NCBI RefSeq assembly: GCF_026248825.1
Contig: NZ_CP110973.1
Span: 2,809,001 to 2,873,000 of the forward strand
Direction of reading: 5' to 3'
Source: Larkinella insperata
GTDB lineage: Bacteria; Bacteroidota; Bacteroidia; Cytophagales; Spirosomataceae
Length of the DNA: 64,000 bases
Shown here: piece by piece, positions 16,958 through 25,518 of the stretch
How the letters are laid out: every line of letters begins with the position of its first letter
Numbering within the stretch: position 1 is the stretch's first letter
The notes under the pieces: model-generated
Databases searched by the model: none
Seen by the model: only the letters and a program-made list of their open reading frames with translations
What the model was told of the DNA's origin: nothing
Translations under genes and position numbers: made by a program

Positions 16958-18430
16958 TTAACGGGACGAGTAATTCGGGGCTTCCTTCTGAATCTGAATG
17001 TCATGCGGGTGGCTTTCGCGAACCCCGGCCGATGTGATTTTTACGAATTTAGCGTCGTGCAGCGTTTCGATGTCTTTGGCTCCGCAGTACCCCATTCCGG
17101 CTTTCAAGCCGCCGACCAACTGATAAATAATTTCGGCGACCCGGCCTTTGATGGGTACCCGGCCAACAATTCCTTCCGGCACCAGCTTTTTGATATCATC
17201 TTCGGCATCCTGGAAGTAACGGTCTTTCGATCCTTCTTCCATTGCTTCAACCGAGCCCATACCGCGGTAAGTTTTAAACCGGCGCCCTTCGTAAAGCACC
17301 ACTTCGCCCGGCGCTTCTTCGGTTCCGGCCAGTAAGGAACCCACCATCACCGTATACGCACCGCCCGCGATGGCCTTCGTAATGTCGCCCGAGAAACGAA
17401 TACCGCCGTCGGCAATAACCGGAACACCGGTGCCTTTCAGGGCTTTAGCCGATTCGTACACGGCCGTTAACTGCGGCATTCCAATACCGGCAATAATCCG
17501 GGTGGTACAGATACTGCCCGGCCCGACACCCACTTTTACAGCGTCGGCACCGGCATCGGCCAGGGCTTTGGCTCCTTCGCCTGTGGCAACGTTTCCGGCG
17601 ATGACATCCAGCTTCGGAAACCGCTCCTTGATATCCCGAACGGCATTGATAACGCCTTGCGAGTGACCGTGGGCGGTATCCACACTGATTACGTCGACGC
17701 CGGCTTTCACGAGGGCTTCAATCCGGCGGATCAGGTCGGGGGTTACACCAACGGCGGCTCCAACGCGCAACCGGCCCAGGGCATCCTTGCAGGCGTTGGG
17801 GTGATTCTTCTTCTTCAGAATATCTTTATAGGTAATCAGCCCAACGAGTTGGTTATCCGCATCGACGATCGGCAGTTTTTCAATTTTGTATTCTTGCAGG
17901 ATGCTCTCGGCTTCTTCCAGCGTAATTTTTTCCCGGGCCGTGATCAGGTTTGTCCGGGTCATGATTTCCGTAACCGGCTTTGACAATTCGGTCTGGAAGC
18001 GGAGGTCACGGTTGGTCAGGATACCGATCAGTTTATTGGAAGCATCCACGACGGGAATACCGCCGATTTTAGCTTCCCGCATGATCTGGTGGGCGTCGGA
18101 CAGCGTGGCACCTTCCGTGAGTGTAATCGGGTCGATGATCATGCCGCTTTCCGAACGTTTCACCTTCCGAACCTGTTCGGCCTGCGCTTCGACGCTCATG
18201 TTTTTATGGATAATTCCGATACCACCTTCCTGCGCCATCGCAATCGCCAGTTCCGATTCCGTCACGGTATCCATAGCCGCCGAAATCAGCGGAATGTTCA
18301 GCCGGATGTTGCGGGTGAGTTGGGTCGTTGTCTGAGTATCGCGGGGAAGTACCTCCGAAAAGGCAGGCAAAAGAAGAACGTCGTCGTAGGTAAGCGCTTC
18401 GTAAAGAAACTTGGAGGAGTCTAAGCTCAT
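16958..18430 (-). CDS. guaB: Inosine-5'-monophosphate dehydrogenase
   Basis: Catalyses the NAD-dependent oxidation of IMP to XMP, the committed step of GMP synthesis, in the cytoplasm. It is 490 residues, the standard bacterial length. The TIM barrel is interrupted by two CBS domains (about residues 95-205; MIIDPITLTEGATLSDAHQI and IMTRTNLITAREKITLEEAE). The catalytic cysteine lies in the loop GVGPGSICTTRIIAG (Cys308), and the mobile flap region follows with the RFKTYRGMGS segment. ATG at 18430 gives MSLDSSKFLYEALTYDDVLL, the expected N-terminus. It appears to have its own promoter in the short gap upstream. Confidence 0.98.
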   Translation of the reverse strand: MSLDSSKFLYEALTYDDVLLLPAFSEVLPRDTQTTTQLTRNIRLNIPLISAAMDTVTESELAIAMAQEGGIGIIHKNMSVEAQAEQVRKVKRSESGMIIDPITLTEGATLSDAHQIMREAKIGGIPVVDASNKLIGILTNRDLRFQTELSKPVTEIMTRTNLITAREKITLEEAESILQEYKIEKLPIVDADNQLVGLITYKDILKKKNHPNACKDALGRLRVGAAVGVTPDLIRRIEALVKAGVDVISVDTAHGHSQGVINAVRDIKERFPKLDVIAGNVATGEGAKALADAGADAVKVGVGPGSICTTRIIAGIGMPQLTAVYESAKALKGTGVPVIADGGIRFSGDITKAIAGGAYTVMVGSLLAGTEEAPGEVVLYEGRRFKTYRGMGSVEAMEEGSKDRYFQDAEDDIKKLVPEGIVGRVPIKGRVAEIIYQLVGGLKAGMGYCGAKDIETLHDAKFVKITSAGVRESHPHDIQIQKEAPNYSSR

Positions 18431-18485
18431 GGCAAATCAACAGGATATGTTATTTGCCGGGTAAAGTTACAAAAAACTTCTGAAC

Positions 18486-18908
18486 TTAGATTAATTTTAT
18501 TGAAATCGTTTTTCCGGAAGCTTCTACGTTTACGCGACAATCGTCGAATTTTGGCGCCGAAACCCGCGGGCGGAAGTTATTGCTGAATCCATAGGGTTCT
18601 TTTGGGATGCCGAACATTTTCTTGTCCATTTCACCATTATCATTCACATCATGAAAAAGTGCAACGGCATAATCGCCTGGCGCTACGGTAAACGTAACGC
18701 GTGTACTGCTGCTTTTTACGGCAACAATCTGATTGGCAATGGGCTTACAACCCGTCGGGAAGTTGTCGCAGGGTTTGTAGAGACCCACCCGAAGCTGCCC
18801 TTTCTGTTCCTTAATATTCTGAACGTCAATAATTAATTTGGTTTCGGCGCGGTACGAGCTGAAGGCTGACGCGAAGAAGGCGAGGAGCAGGAATGGAATA
18901 GTCTTCAT
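18486..18908 (-). CDS. DUF2141 secreted protein
   Basis: A 140-residue exported protein. ATG at 18908 gives a clean signal peptide (MKTIPFLLLAFFASAFSSYR); longer upstream in-frame starts would bury it. The mature part is a beta-rich DUF2141 domain, with GQLRVGLYKPCDNFPTGCKP, the conserved VTFTVAPGDYAVALFHDVND followed by NGEMDKKMFGIPKEPYGFSN, and a short C-terminal strand. DUF2141 proteins are common in Bacteroidota and are periplasmic or secreted, but their function is not known. It sits between the RND efflux operon and guaB on the same strand, with a terminator-like stem separating it from the efflux genes. Confidence 0.9.
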   Translation of the reverse strand: MKTIPFLLLAFFASAFSSYRAETKLIIDVQNIKEQKGQLRVGLYKPCDNFPTGCKPIANQIVAVKSSSTRVTFTVAPGDYAVALFHDVNDNGEMDKKMFGIPKEPYGFSNNFRPRVSAPKFDDCRVNVEASGKTISIKLI

Positions 18909-18985
18909 AGTTCGATAAACGCGATTAGCGATCTGATGTTTTACAACCGTTGAGAATCTATTGGCAGGACCCATTAAAGGCAATG

Positions 18986-19013
18986 AAAACGGCCGCCCGA
19001 AAGCAGCCGTTTT
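18986..19013 (-). terminator. Probable terminator of the RND efflux operon
   Basis: An inverted repeat AAAACGGC...GCCGTTTT (arms 18986-18993 and 19006-19013, extendable by two inner pairs with one mismatch), 28 bp after the stop of the efflux permease. The minus-strand reading ends the stem in a short U-run. Confidence 0.6.
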
Positions 19014-19040
19014 GTCTGAAATTTCAACCGCCTGACACGT

Positions 19041-22000
19041 CTACACAAGCTCGGGTTCCTGCTCCAGTGCAACCGTTTTGATTTCCACGCGGGGCGGCAG
19101 CAATTTGTACAATACCGGCGTAACAATCCGGGACAGCAACGTTGAACTGATCAGGCCGCCGATGAGCACCAGGGCCAGGGGCGAATACAGCGGATTTCCC
19201 TCCACCGCCAGCGGGATCAGACCGCCGATGGCCGTCAGCGACGTCAGGACGATGGGCACGAAACGGATTTCCCCCGCCTGTTCAATGGCTTCGATCAGCG
19301 GCATCCCGCCCTCACGGAGCTGGTTGGTAAAATCGACCAGCAGAATGGAGTTTTTTACTTCAATACCGATCAGGGCAATCAACCCGATGACGGCCACGAA
19401 CGAGAACGGGTTGCCCGACAGCAGCAGGGCGGCAATGGCCCCGATGATGCCCAGCGGAATGACCGACAGCACGATCAGCGTACTTTTGAAGGTGCCAAAT
19501 TCCAGAATCAGGACGGCCAGAAAGCCGAAAACCGTGATCAGAATGATGGTTCCCAGGCCGCCGAATGACTTTTCCCGGCTTTCCAGCTCCCCGGCGGCTT
19601 TGTAACGGAATCCATCCGGAAATTTCAGCCCGTCGAGTTTCTGAATCACCTGGTTGTAAACATTGTCGACCAGATAACCGCTTTTGACGAATCCCGTAAC
19701 GGTCACGTAGCGGTCTTTGTCGTAGTGGCGAATCTGGTTGGTGGTGGTCTCGAACTGCAAGTCGGCAATCTGACGCAGCGGCACCGAACCACCGTTCAGG
19801 GTGTTGACGTACAGGTTGTTGAGCGCCCGCAGATCGGCGGTTTTTCCTTTGGGCAGCGTGACGTTAATCAGAAAATCGTCGCCGTTAGCATCTTTAAACG
19901 TACCGACATTCAAACCGGCAATCGCCAGACGAATCGTGCGGTTGATGTCGGCAACGGACATGCCCAGCATCCCGGCTTTCTCCTTGTTAATCTTCACGCG
20001 CAGATCGGTTTTGCGGGTGGCCAGTGGGTTGTTAACGTAAATCAAGCCGGGGGTGGTTTTCAACACGTTTTCCACATTCGCGGCCACGGTCCGGAGCGAA
20101 TCGAGGTTCTCACCGAACACACGGATGGCTACCGGCGCTTCCTGATCCGGCCCCTGCTCAAAGTCCTTGACCTCGATCTTGGCGTTGGGGTAAAACTTGA
20201 ATTGGTCCCGCAGTTTGTCGATCAACTGGCGTTTTTGCGCGGGCGGCATGTCGTGCAACTGCACAAAGAACTGCGAGAAATTGGTGGCCTCGTTGCGTTG
20301 AACGACGTTGTAATAAATCCGCGGGTTTCCTTTGCCAACGTTTGTTGTGAAATACTTCACCTCCGGCTCCTGGCCCAACTGGCTCTCAATGTAGCGGGCC
20401 ACACGGTTGGTTTCCTGCAAACTGGTGCCTTCGGGCGTTTCGATGTTGATCAGAAACTGCGGTTTTTCGGAAGCCGGGAACAGGGCAAAACCAACTTTCG
20501 GGACCAGCGCGAGTGCCCCCGCGAAGATCGCCAGTGCCCCGAACAACGTCAGAACCGGGTGCCGCAGGGCCGTGTGCAACAGCCGACTGTAGGAGCCACT
20601 GATCAACCGTTTCAGCGACCGCATGAAAATATTGCCTTCCGGATTGTGTTCTTCCTTCAGAATCCGGCTCGACAGAAATGGAACAATGGTCAGCGAGACC
20701 AGCAGCGAAGCCAGAATGGTGGTCACAACCGCCGTGGGCAGTGAGCGAATAAAATCGCCGGAGGCTTCGGGTAAAAACATCAGCGGCAGGAAGGCCAGAA
20801 TCAGCGTAACGGTACAGCCAATAACGGCCAGCGTGATCTGTCTGGTGGCTTTAATGGCCGCAGCGCGTTTGGAAAAACCGTCGCGCAGATACCGTTCGAT
20901 GTTCTCGACCACCACAATCGAGTCGTCCACCAGAATACCGAGGGCCACGATCAGGCCGACAATGCTCAACTGGTTGATGCTGAAGCCGAAAAGATTCAGC
21001 AGCGAGAGCCCAATGGACAGCGAAAGCGGGATGGAAATCATGACGACCACGGCGGCCCGCATCCCGAGCGGCAGCAGCGTCAGGGCGACCAGCAGAATGG
21101 CGATGCCGAAATCTTTGGCAAACCGGCCTAACCGGTCATTGACGCTGGCCGCCTGATCGAAGTTTTTAACCAGTTTGATGTGGGGCGGCAGGGTTTTGGC
21201 AAACTCTTCGATAACCGGATTTAGTTGCTCGCCAACCTTTGCAATGTTTTCGCCCATCTTCTGGCCCGCCGTGACCAGCACCGCCCGGTGACCGTTCAGC
21301 CGCGTAATGTGGGTTTCGTCTTCGTAGTTGAAATCAACGTCGGCTACATCGCGCAAATGAATGATTTTCTGGCCGTTCGTTGCCACGACGGTGTTACGGA
21401 TCTCGTCGAGCGATTGGTAGTCGCCAGCGGTTTTAACGTTAAATTTGCGCGTTCCGGCCTGTACGCTCCCACCCGGAATGGTCAGGTTTTCGGCCTGCAG
21501 GGCCCCAACCAGCCGGTTGACGGGAATGCCTTCCTGCGCCATGCGTTCGATGTTCAGCGAAATCCGGACGGTGCTGGCCGGGTAGCCCCAGTCTTTAACG
21601 CCTTTCAGACTTTTCACTTTTTCGAGCCGCTCCTTCAGCTCATCCGCGTAATCGCCCAATTCTTTGTTGGAAGCCACTTCCGACTGCAAGGCCACCTGCA
21701 CGATGCTTACGTCGGTTGGCGAGAATTTGTGGATTTCGATGTTGAAAATGTCCGGCGGCAACTGGGCGCGCAGGGCGTTAACTTCGCGCACCATTTCCTG
21801 GTACTTTTCGTCCGGATCGGTGCTGTAATCATACTCCACGCGCAGCACGGCCAGCCCGTCATCGATGCTGGTAATGACGTGGTTAATATCGTCCAGGGCA
21901 TTGAAGCGGGCTTCGGCCGGATCGACCACCAGCTCTTCCATGTCCTGCGCGTCGGTACCCGGATAAACGATGACCACGGCGAAGGAGGAAGCCGTAAACT

Positions 22001-22115
22001 CAGGGTCTTCACCCCGGGGCATATTGAACAGCGAATTGACCCCCAGCGCCACCACGGCGATGAAGACAACCAGCATAAACTGCCAGTTCTTAACGGAAAA
22101 TTCGGAGAGATTCAT
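19041..22115 (-). CDS. RND efflux transporter permease, AcrB/HAE family
   Basis: The inner-membrane pump of a tripartite efflux system, 1024 residues, proton-driven. The family layout is clear: an N-terminal helix (MNLSEFSVKNWQFMLVVFIA), a periplasmic porter domain with NMPRGEDPEF and VVIVYPGTDAQDMEELVV, the first helix bundle with the proton-relay motif VALGILVDDSIVVVENIER (Asp-Asp in TM4), a second porter domain, and a closing helix bundle (EVKNSILLVDFTNQLREGGM). The ATG at 22115 is chosen over an extension to 22172 because the extension falls in the palindromic repeat and lacks family similarity. It is the last gene of the tetR-tolC-mfp-rnd operon. The substrate is unknown. Confidence 0.96.
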   Translation of the reverse strand: MNLSEFSVKNWQFMLVVFIAVVALGVNSLFNMPRGEDPEFTASSFAVVIVYPGTDAQDMEELVVDPAEARFNALDDINHVITSIDDGLAVLRVEYDYSTDPDEKYQEMVREVNALRAQLPPDIFNIEIHKFSPTDVSIVQVALQSEVASNKELGDYADELKERLEKVKSLKGVKDWGYPASTVRISLNIERMAQEGIPVNRLVGALQAENLTIPGGSVQAGTRKFNVKTAGDYQSLDEIRNTVVATNGQKIIHLRDVADVDFNYEDETHITRLNGHRAVLVTAGQKMGENIAKVGEQLNPVIEEFAKTLPPHIKLVKNFDQAASVNDRLGRFAKDFGIAILLVALTLLPLGMRAAVVVMISIPLSLSIGLSLLNLFGFSINQLSIVGLIVALGILVDDSIVVVENIERYLRDGFSKRAAAIKATRQITLAVIGCTVTLILAFLPLMFLPEASGDFIRSLPTAVVTTILASLLVSLTIVPFLSSRILKEEHNPEGNIFMRSLKRLISGSYSRLLHTALRHPVLTLFGALAIFAGALALVPKVGFALFPASEKPQFLINIETPEGTSLQETNRVARYIESQLGQEPEVKYFTTNVGKGNPRIYYNVVQRNEATNFSQFFVQLHDMPPAQKRQLIDKLRDQFKFYPNAKIEVKDFEQGPDQEAPVAIRVFGENLDSLRTVAANVENVLKTTPGLIYVNNPLATRKTDLRVKINKEKAGMLGMSVADINRTIRLAIAGLNVGTFKDANGDDFLINVTLPKGKTADLRALNNLYVNTLNGGSVPLRQIADLQFETTTNQIRHYDKDRYVTVTGFVKSGYLVDNVYNQVIQKLDGLKFPDGFRYKAAGELESREKSFGGLGTIILITVFGFLAVLILEFGTFKSTLIVLSVIPLGIIGAIAALLLSGNPFSFVAVIGLIALIGIEVKNSILLVDFTNQLREGGMPLIEAIEQAGEIRFVPIVLTSLTAIGGLIPLAVEGNPLYSPLALVLIGGLISSTLLSRIVTPVLYKLLPPRVEIKTVALEQEPELV

Positions 22116-22125
22116 GGCGAGAGTT

Positions 22126-22214
22126 GTTGCTCCGCTTAACTCTTTTTGACTCTGCTTGACGCTGCGATACAACTATTTCGCGGAGTTTAGCGGAGATACC
22201 AGAGTTTAGCGGAG
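22126..22214. repeat. CGGAG palindromic repeat, copy C (inside the efflux operon)
   Basis: Third copy of the family. The outer arms are CTCCGCTTAACTCT (22130-22143) and AGAGTTTAGCGGAG (22201-22214), which pair at 13 of 14 positions. The centre contains GCTGCGATACAACTATTTCG and TTTCGCGGAGTTTAGCGGAG, sharing words with copies A and B. It fills essentially the whole 102-bp gap between the adaptor and the RND permease genes. Confidence 0.8.
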
Positions 22215-22217
22215 GGG

Positions 22218-23279
22218 TTATTTGAGGAGTACCGTTGAGGTTTCAGTGAGGTAGGCCGAGCCGGCTGTGACGACGTTGGAAATGCCCGATAAACCGTTGG
22301 TGAGCAGCACGTTGTTGTCGTCAATGAAGCCGATCTGAACCGGGATTTTGCGGACGTGCTTCCGGTCGTCGGACAAGGCGAAAACAAAACCATCCTTTCC
22401 GTCGCCTTCCACAATGGCTTCGATCGGAACTAGGGTATAGCTGCGGCTTTGGGCCGGTTGCAGCGTGACTTTGGCAAACAGGCCCGGAGCAAACTTCACC
22501 GCTCCCGGGTCGATCCGAATCTCAACATCGTAGAGCTTGGTCGCGGGATCGGCGGCCTGGGCCAGCTCGCGGACGGTTCCGGCGAACGTCTTTTCCGGAT
22601 AAGCTTCCAGCGAAATGGTGGCGCGGTTCCCAATCTTGAGCCGTGCCCAGTCTTTATCGGATACGCCAACGCGGACAATCCAGTCGTTCTTGTGGGTCGA
22701 CGAGATCATGAAAACCGGCGATCCGGCCGCGGCAAATTCGCCCTCGTTCATGGTCCGGCGCGTCACGGTGCCATCGACCGTCGAGCGGATCTGGGCGTAA
22801 TTCTGATTGAATTTCACAATGGCCAGATTTTGCTGGGCAACATCGTGGCCGGTGGTGGCATTCTGCACTTGCTCGAGCGTGGCGGCTGTGTCGGCGTAAA
22901 GCGCTTTAACCCGGTTGAGATCGCGTTCGGCCTTTTCCCGCGCAAACTGCGCCTGGCTCACCTGGGCGTTGATTTCGGTCAGATTCAGCGTTGCCAGCAG
23001 TTGTCCTTTCCGGACGGGCTGGCCCTCGTCGACGTACAATTTTTCAATGATTCCGCCCACTTTGAAGGACAGTTTGGCTTCTTCGGAAGAGGAAACCAGG
23101 CCTGAGGCCACGATGGGTTCCGTTCGGACAACGGATTCAACTTTGGTTAGTTTCACCGGGATGGACGTATCGTCGGTTTGTTCTACCGGTTTCTCTTTGC
23201 GGCTTTCTTCGGCTTTCGTACCGCAGGCCCACATACCGCCCGTCAGCAGAAAAATTAACAGAAACTGTACGGCTTTCAT
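22218..23279 (-). CDS. RND efflux periplasmic adaptor lipoprotein (MFP/HlyD family)
   Basis: Bridges the inner-membrane pump and the TolC-like channel. The 353-residue protein has a lipobox (GGMWAC, Cys19). A lipoyl half-motif follows (AKLSFKVGGIIEKLYVDEGQ, PVRKGQLLATLN), then a short coiled-coil hairpin (LTEINAQVSQAQFAREKAER, QVQNATTGHDVAQQNLAIVK). The second lipoyl half is YAQIRSTVDGTVTRRTMNEG, followed by the beta-barrel and membrane-proximal domains. It lies between the tolC and rnd genes in the expected operon order. The gap to rnd is filled by a palindromic repeat, which might tune the adaptor-to-pump ratio. Confidence 0.95.
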   Translation of the reverse strand: MKAVQFLLIFLLTGGMWACGTKAEESRKEKPVEQTDDTSIPVKLTKVESVVRTEPIVASGLVSSSEEAKLSFKVGGIIEKLYVDEGQPVRKGQLLATLNLTEINAQVSQAQFAREKAERDLNRVKALYADTAATLEQVQNATTGHDVAQQNLAIVKFNQNYAQIRSTVDGTVTRRTMNEGEFAAAGSPVFMISSTHKNDWIVRVGVSDKDWARLKIGNRATISLEAYPEKTFAGTVRELAQAADPATKLYDVEIRIDPGAVKFAPGLFAKVTLQPAQSRSYTLVPIEAIVEGDGKDGFVFALSDDRKHVRKIPVQIGFIDDNNVLLTNGLSGISNVVTAGSAYLTETSTVLLK

Positions 23280-23321
23280 TGAAGTAATCAGTTAAGTATC
23301 AAGAGGTAAATTTTGGAGTGG

Positions 23322-24707
23322 TTACTGAATCGCCGTCGCCCGGTCGAGCGCGGCCCGTTTGGTCAGCACATCATAACGGGCAAGCACCTGTTGAATCTGG
23401 GCCGTTTGCCGGTCGTTCTGGAAGCGCAGGTACTCAACCAGCAGCGCTTGGCCGTTGCGGTATTTGCTGTCGATAAGCCGGAAGGTCTGCTCGGCGTTGG
23501 CGAGGCCGGTTTGGCTGGCGGCCAGGCTTTCGTTGGCCGCATCCAGGTCATAATACGCCTGCAAAACCTGCAACTGAATCTGCTTTTCTACCTCCGTCAG
23601 CCGGGTTTGCACCAGTTCGGTCTGGATTTTCGCCTGTTGCACCTTCGAGCGTTTTTCGTAGCCCTTGAATAAATCCCAGGACAACCCGACCTGCCCGACC
23701 ACGTAAGCCTGGTTGGCGAAGGTGTAACCAAACCCCTGAAAACCGGTACTTCCGCCAACGTAGACGCTGGGTAATTTGATGGAAGCCTCATTGAGTTTGA
23801 CAGCATTTTGAGCCGCCCGCAGCGAACCGCCGAGCTGCTTCAGTTCCTGACGACCCTGCAGGGCGGTTTGCTGCAAGGCCGTGAGGGCAGGAGGGGCCGC
23901 GGGCAGGCTCCGCGTCAGAAGCGAATCAGCCTGAATGTCAGCTGTCAGGTCGCGGTTGAGCAGGAAGTTAAAGTACGCTTTGGCGGTTTGGCGGTTTTTG
24001 TCGGCGTTCGCCAGTTGCTGGTCAATTTTGCTGATTTCGTAGCGGGCCGAGGTAACGGCGTCTTTCGTCGCGACGTTGTTGCTGACCAACTTCTCGTTTA
24101 GTCTGGCTAGTTCGCGCAGGACGTTACGGGAGTTTTCGAAGATGCGAACGGCGTCGAGCGTTTGCAGGTACTGGTAATAAGCGGCCGCAATAGTATACCG
24201 CAACTCGTTTTCAACAACCCGTTTCCGAGCCTCCTGGGCCGTCAATAAATCTTTTTGAATCAGGTAGTTGTACTGGAGGTCGGAATTGAAAATGGCGTAT
24301 TGAACGTTCAGTTTGGTGTCGTGGAAATTGTTGGGAGCCAGCAATTCATTCACGTTGGGGATATTCGTCGGAAAGCGTTCGGCGCCCGTCAGCTGGTTTA
24401 GCGTGGCATACACCGGGTTGAGCATGTCGCCGACCGGAAATTGCAACCGCCGGCCCCCAGCGGCCACGGAGTAGGTCGGGTTAAACGTAAGTCGGGGGTA
24501 AAATAGCGCCCGGGCCTGGTTGATCGACTCGGTAACCCGACCAATTTCCAGCGACTCCTGTTTCAGCGCGAGGTTGTTCTGCAAACCTTCCTGAAGGTAC
24601 GCATCCAGGATAACGGAGGGTGCTTCGACCGACTGGGCGGCACCCGGGCGCGAAATGATTGCCAGCATAAGAGCCAGCAAACGGCTGATAGTTAACCTTA
24701 TAATCAT
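23322..24707 (-). CDS. TolC family outer-membrane efflux protein
   Basis: The outer-membrane exit duct of the efflux system, 461 residues. It has an N-terminal signal peptide (LTISRLLALMLAIISRPGAA) and two OEP repeats built of long helices with beta segments between. The repeats include EGLQNNLALKQESLEIGRVT, YPRLTFNPTYSVAAGG and LPSVYVGGSTGFQGFGYT, and the C-terminal helix runs through LIDSKYRNGQALLVEYLRFQ. It is directly preceded by tetR, with a copy of the TetR operator in the 42-bp gap. The gap to the adaptor gene is also 42 bp. Confidence 0.95.
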   Translation of the reverse strand: MIIRLTISRLLALMLAIISRPGAAQSVEAPSVILDAYLQEGLQNNLALKQESLEIGRVTESINQARALFYPRLTFNPTYSVAAGGRRLQFPVGDMLNPVYATLNQLTGAERFPTNIPNVNELLAPNNFHDTKLNVQYAIFNSDLQYNYLIQKDLLTAQEARKRVVENELRYTIAAAYYQYLQTLDAVRIFENSRNVLRELARLNEKLVSNNVATKDAVTSARYEISKIDQQLANADKNRQTAKAYFNFLLNRDLTADIQADSLLTRSLPAAPPALTALQQTALQGRQELKQLGGSLRAAQNAVKLNEASIKLPSVYVGGSTGFQGFGYTFANQAYVVGQVGLSWDLFKGYEKRSKVQQAKIQTELVQTRLTEVEKQIQLQVLQAYYDLDAANESLAASQTGLANAEQTFRLIDSKYRNGQALLVEYLRFQNDRQTAQIQQVLARYDVLTKRAALDRATAIQ

Positions 24708-24716
24708 AGGTAATAA

Positions 24717-24733
24717 AGTAAACAGTGTTCAGT
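24717..24733. promoter_or_regulatory. Second TetR operator copy, between tetR and tolC
   Basis: The 17-mer AGTAAACAGTGTTCAGT shares 16 of 17 positions with the reverse complement of the operator in the tetR promoter at 25393-25409. It lies in the short gap between tetR and tolC. No good promoter boxes flank it, so it may act as a roadblock or extra binding site. Confidence 0.75.
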
Positions 24734-24749
24734 AAGCGTTAAAATTTTT

Positions 24750-25367
24750 TTAGAGACCCCGGCGGATCGTTTCAATAAAAAGGTTGAAAGCACCTTCCAT
24801 TAATTCTTTCCGACGGTTTTCTTCAAACATTTCCAGGCGTTTCCGCAGGAATAGGGCGGTATAGCCGTGCACAGAGCTCCAGATCATCAAAGCCGCAACT
24901 TCGGCATCCTGCGCTTTAAATACACCGGTATTAATGCATTCCTGCACGCAGGTAACCAGCAGGTTAAAGGCTGCATTACCTTCATCCCAGATGTCGTTCT
25001 TACAGGCCAGTGCGTCCATTGGCGCCGTCATGATAAACATCAGGTCAAACAATTCCGGGTTGTCGAAGGCAAACTGGAAATACCGGCGGCCCATTTCAAC
25101 CAGCCGATCAAACGGCTTTTCCATTTGCAGGGCCGTCTGAAACTCATCGACCATTTTGTGGAAACCGATCTGGTGAAGCGCGTAGAGGAGTTCGTTTTTA
25201 TCCTTATAATAGAGATAAATCGTTGCCGGGCTGTATTCAATCGCGTCGGCAATGTTTCGAATGCTCACTTTTTCGTAACCGTTCTCCAGAAACAGCTTTT
25301 GGGCTGCCCCCAGGATCAGTTTCCGCATTTCCTCTTTCTCGCGCTCTTTCCGCTCAACAATTCCCAT
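24750..25367 (-). CDS. TetR/AcrR family transcriptional repressor of the efflux operon
   Basis: A 205-residue TetR-type regulator. The N-terminal DNA-binding domain reads KLFLENGYEKVSIRNIADAI, then EYSPATIYLYYKDKNELLYA (helix-turn-helix at about residues 30-60). The all-helical C-terminal part should hold the ligand pocket (HKMVDEFQTALQMEKPFDRL, FDNPELFDLMFIMTAPMD). It is the first gene of the operon tetR-tolC-mfp-rnd. Its promoter holds a near-palindromic 17-bp site in the spacer, and a second copy precedes tolC, so autoregulation and repression of the pump genes is the natural reading. The inducer is unknown. Confidence 0.95.
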   Translation of the reverse strand: MGIVERKEREKEEMRKLILGAAQKLFLENGYEKVSIRNIADAIEYSPATIYLYYKDKNELLYALHQIGFHKMVDEFQTALQMEKPFDRLVEMGRRYFQFAFDNPELFDLMFIMTAPMDALACKNDIWDEGNAAFNLLVTCVQECINTGVFKAQDAEVAALMIWSSVHGYTALFLRKRLEMFEENRRKELMEGAFNLFIETIRRGL

Positions 25368-25385
25368 ACGTGTTAATTAACGTTA

Positions 25386-25415
25386 CAAAAGTACTGAACA
25401 CTGTTTAGTAAACAA
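25386..25415 (-). promoter_or_regulatory. tetR promoter of Bacteroidota type
   Basis: On the minus strand the -7 box TACTTTTG (25386-25393) and the -33 TTG (25413-25415) are separated by 19 nt, matching the TTG-N19-TAnnTTTG consensus. The tetR ATG is 18 bp beyond the -7 box. The spacer is almost entirely occupied by the operator. Confidence 0.75.
25393..25409. promoter_or_regulatory. TetR operator in the promoter spacer
   Basis: ACTGAACACTGTTTAGT, an odd-centred palindrome in which 7 of 8 arm positions pair (ACTGAACA / TGTTTAGT around a central C). It lies between the -33 and -7 boxes, where bound repressor would exclude RNA polymerase. A copy recurs at 24717-24733 in reverse orientation. 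Confidence 0.8.
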
Positions 25416-25518
25416 GAGGTGTTTATTCTGGGCGGTAAAAAAAGGGGATGAATAACCTAAATCCGGCCGTCAAGCGTCAAAATCCGGATGTGAAGGCAAG
25501 CCAGTATCCCGTTCTTTT

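Noticed and set aside
16530..16961. A 143-codon plus-strand frame overlapping the small unknown gene
   Set aside because: It reads through the hairpin after guaB and shows no protein-like pattern, whereas the minus-strand frame does.
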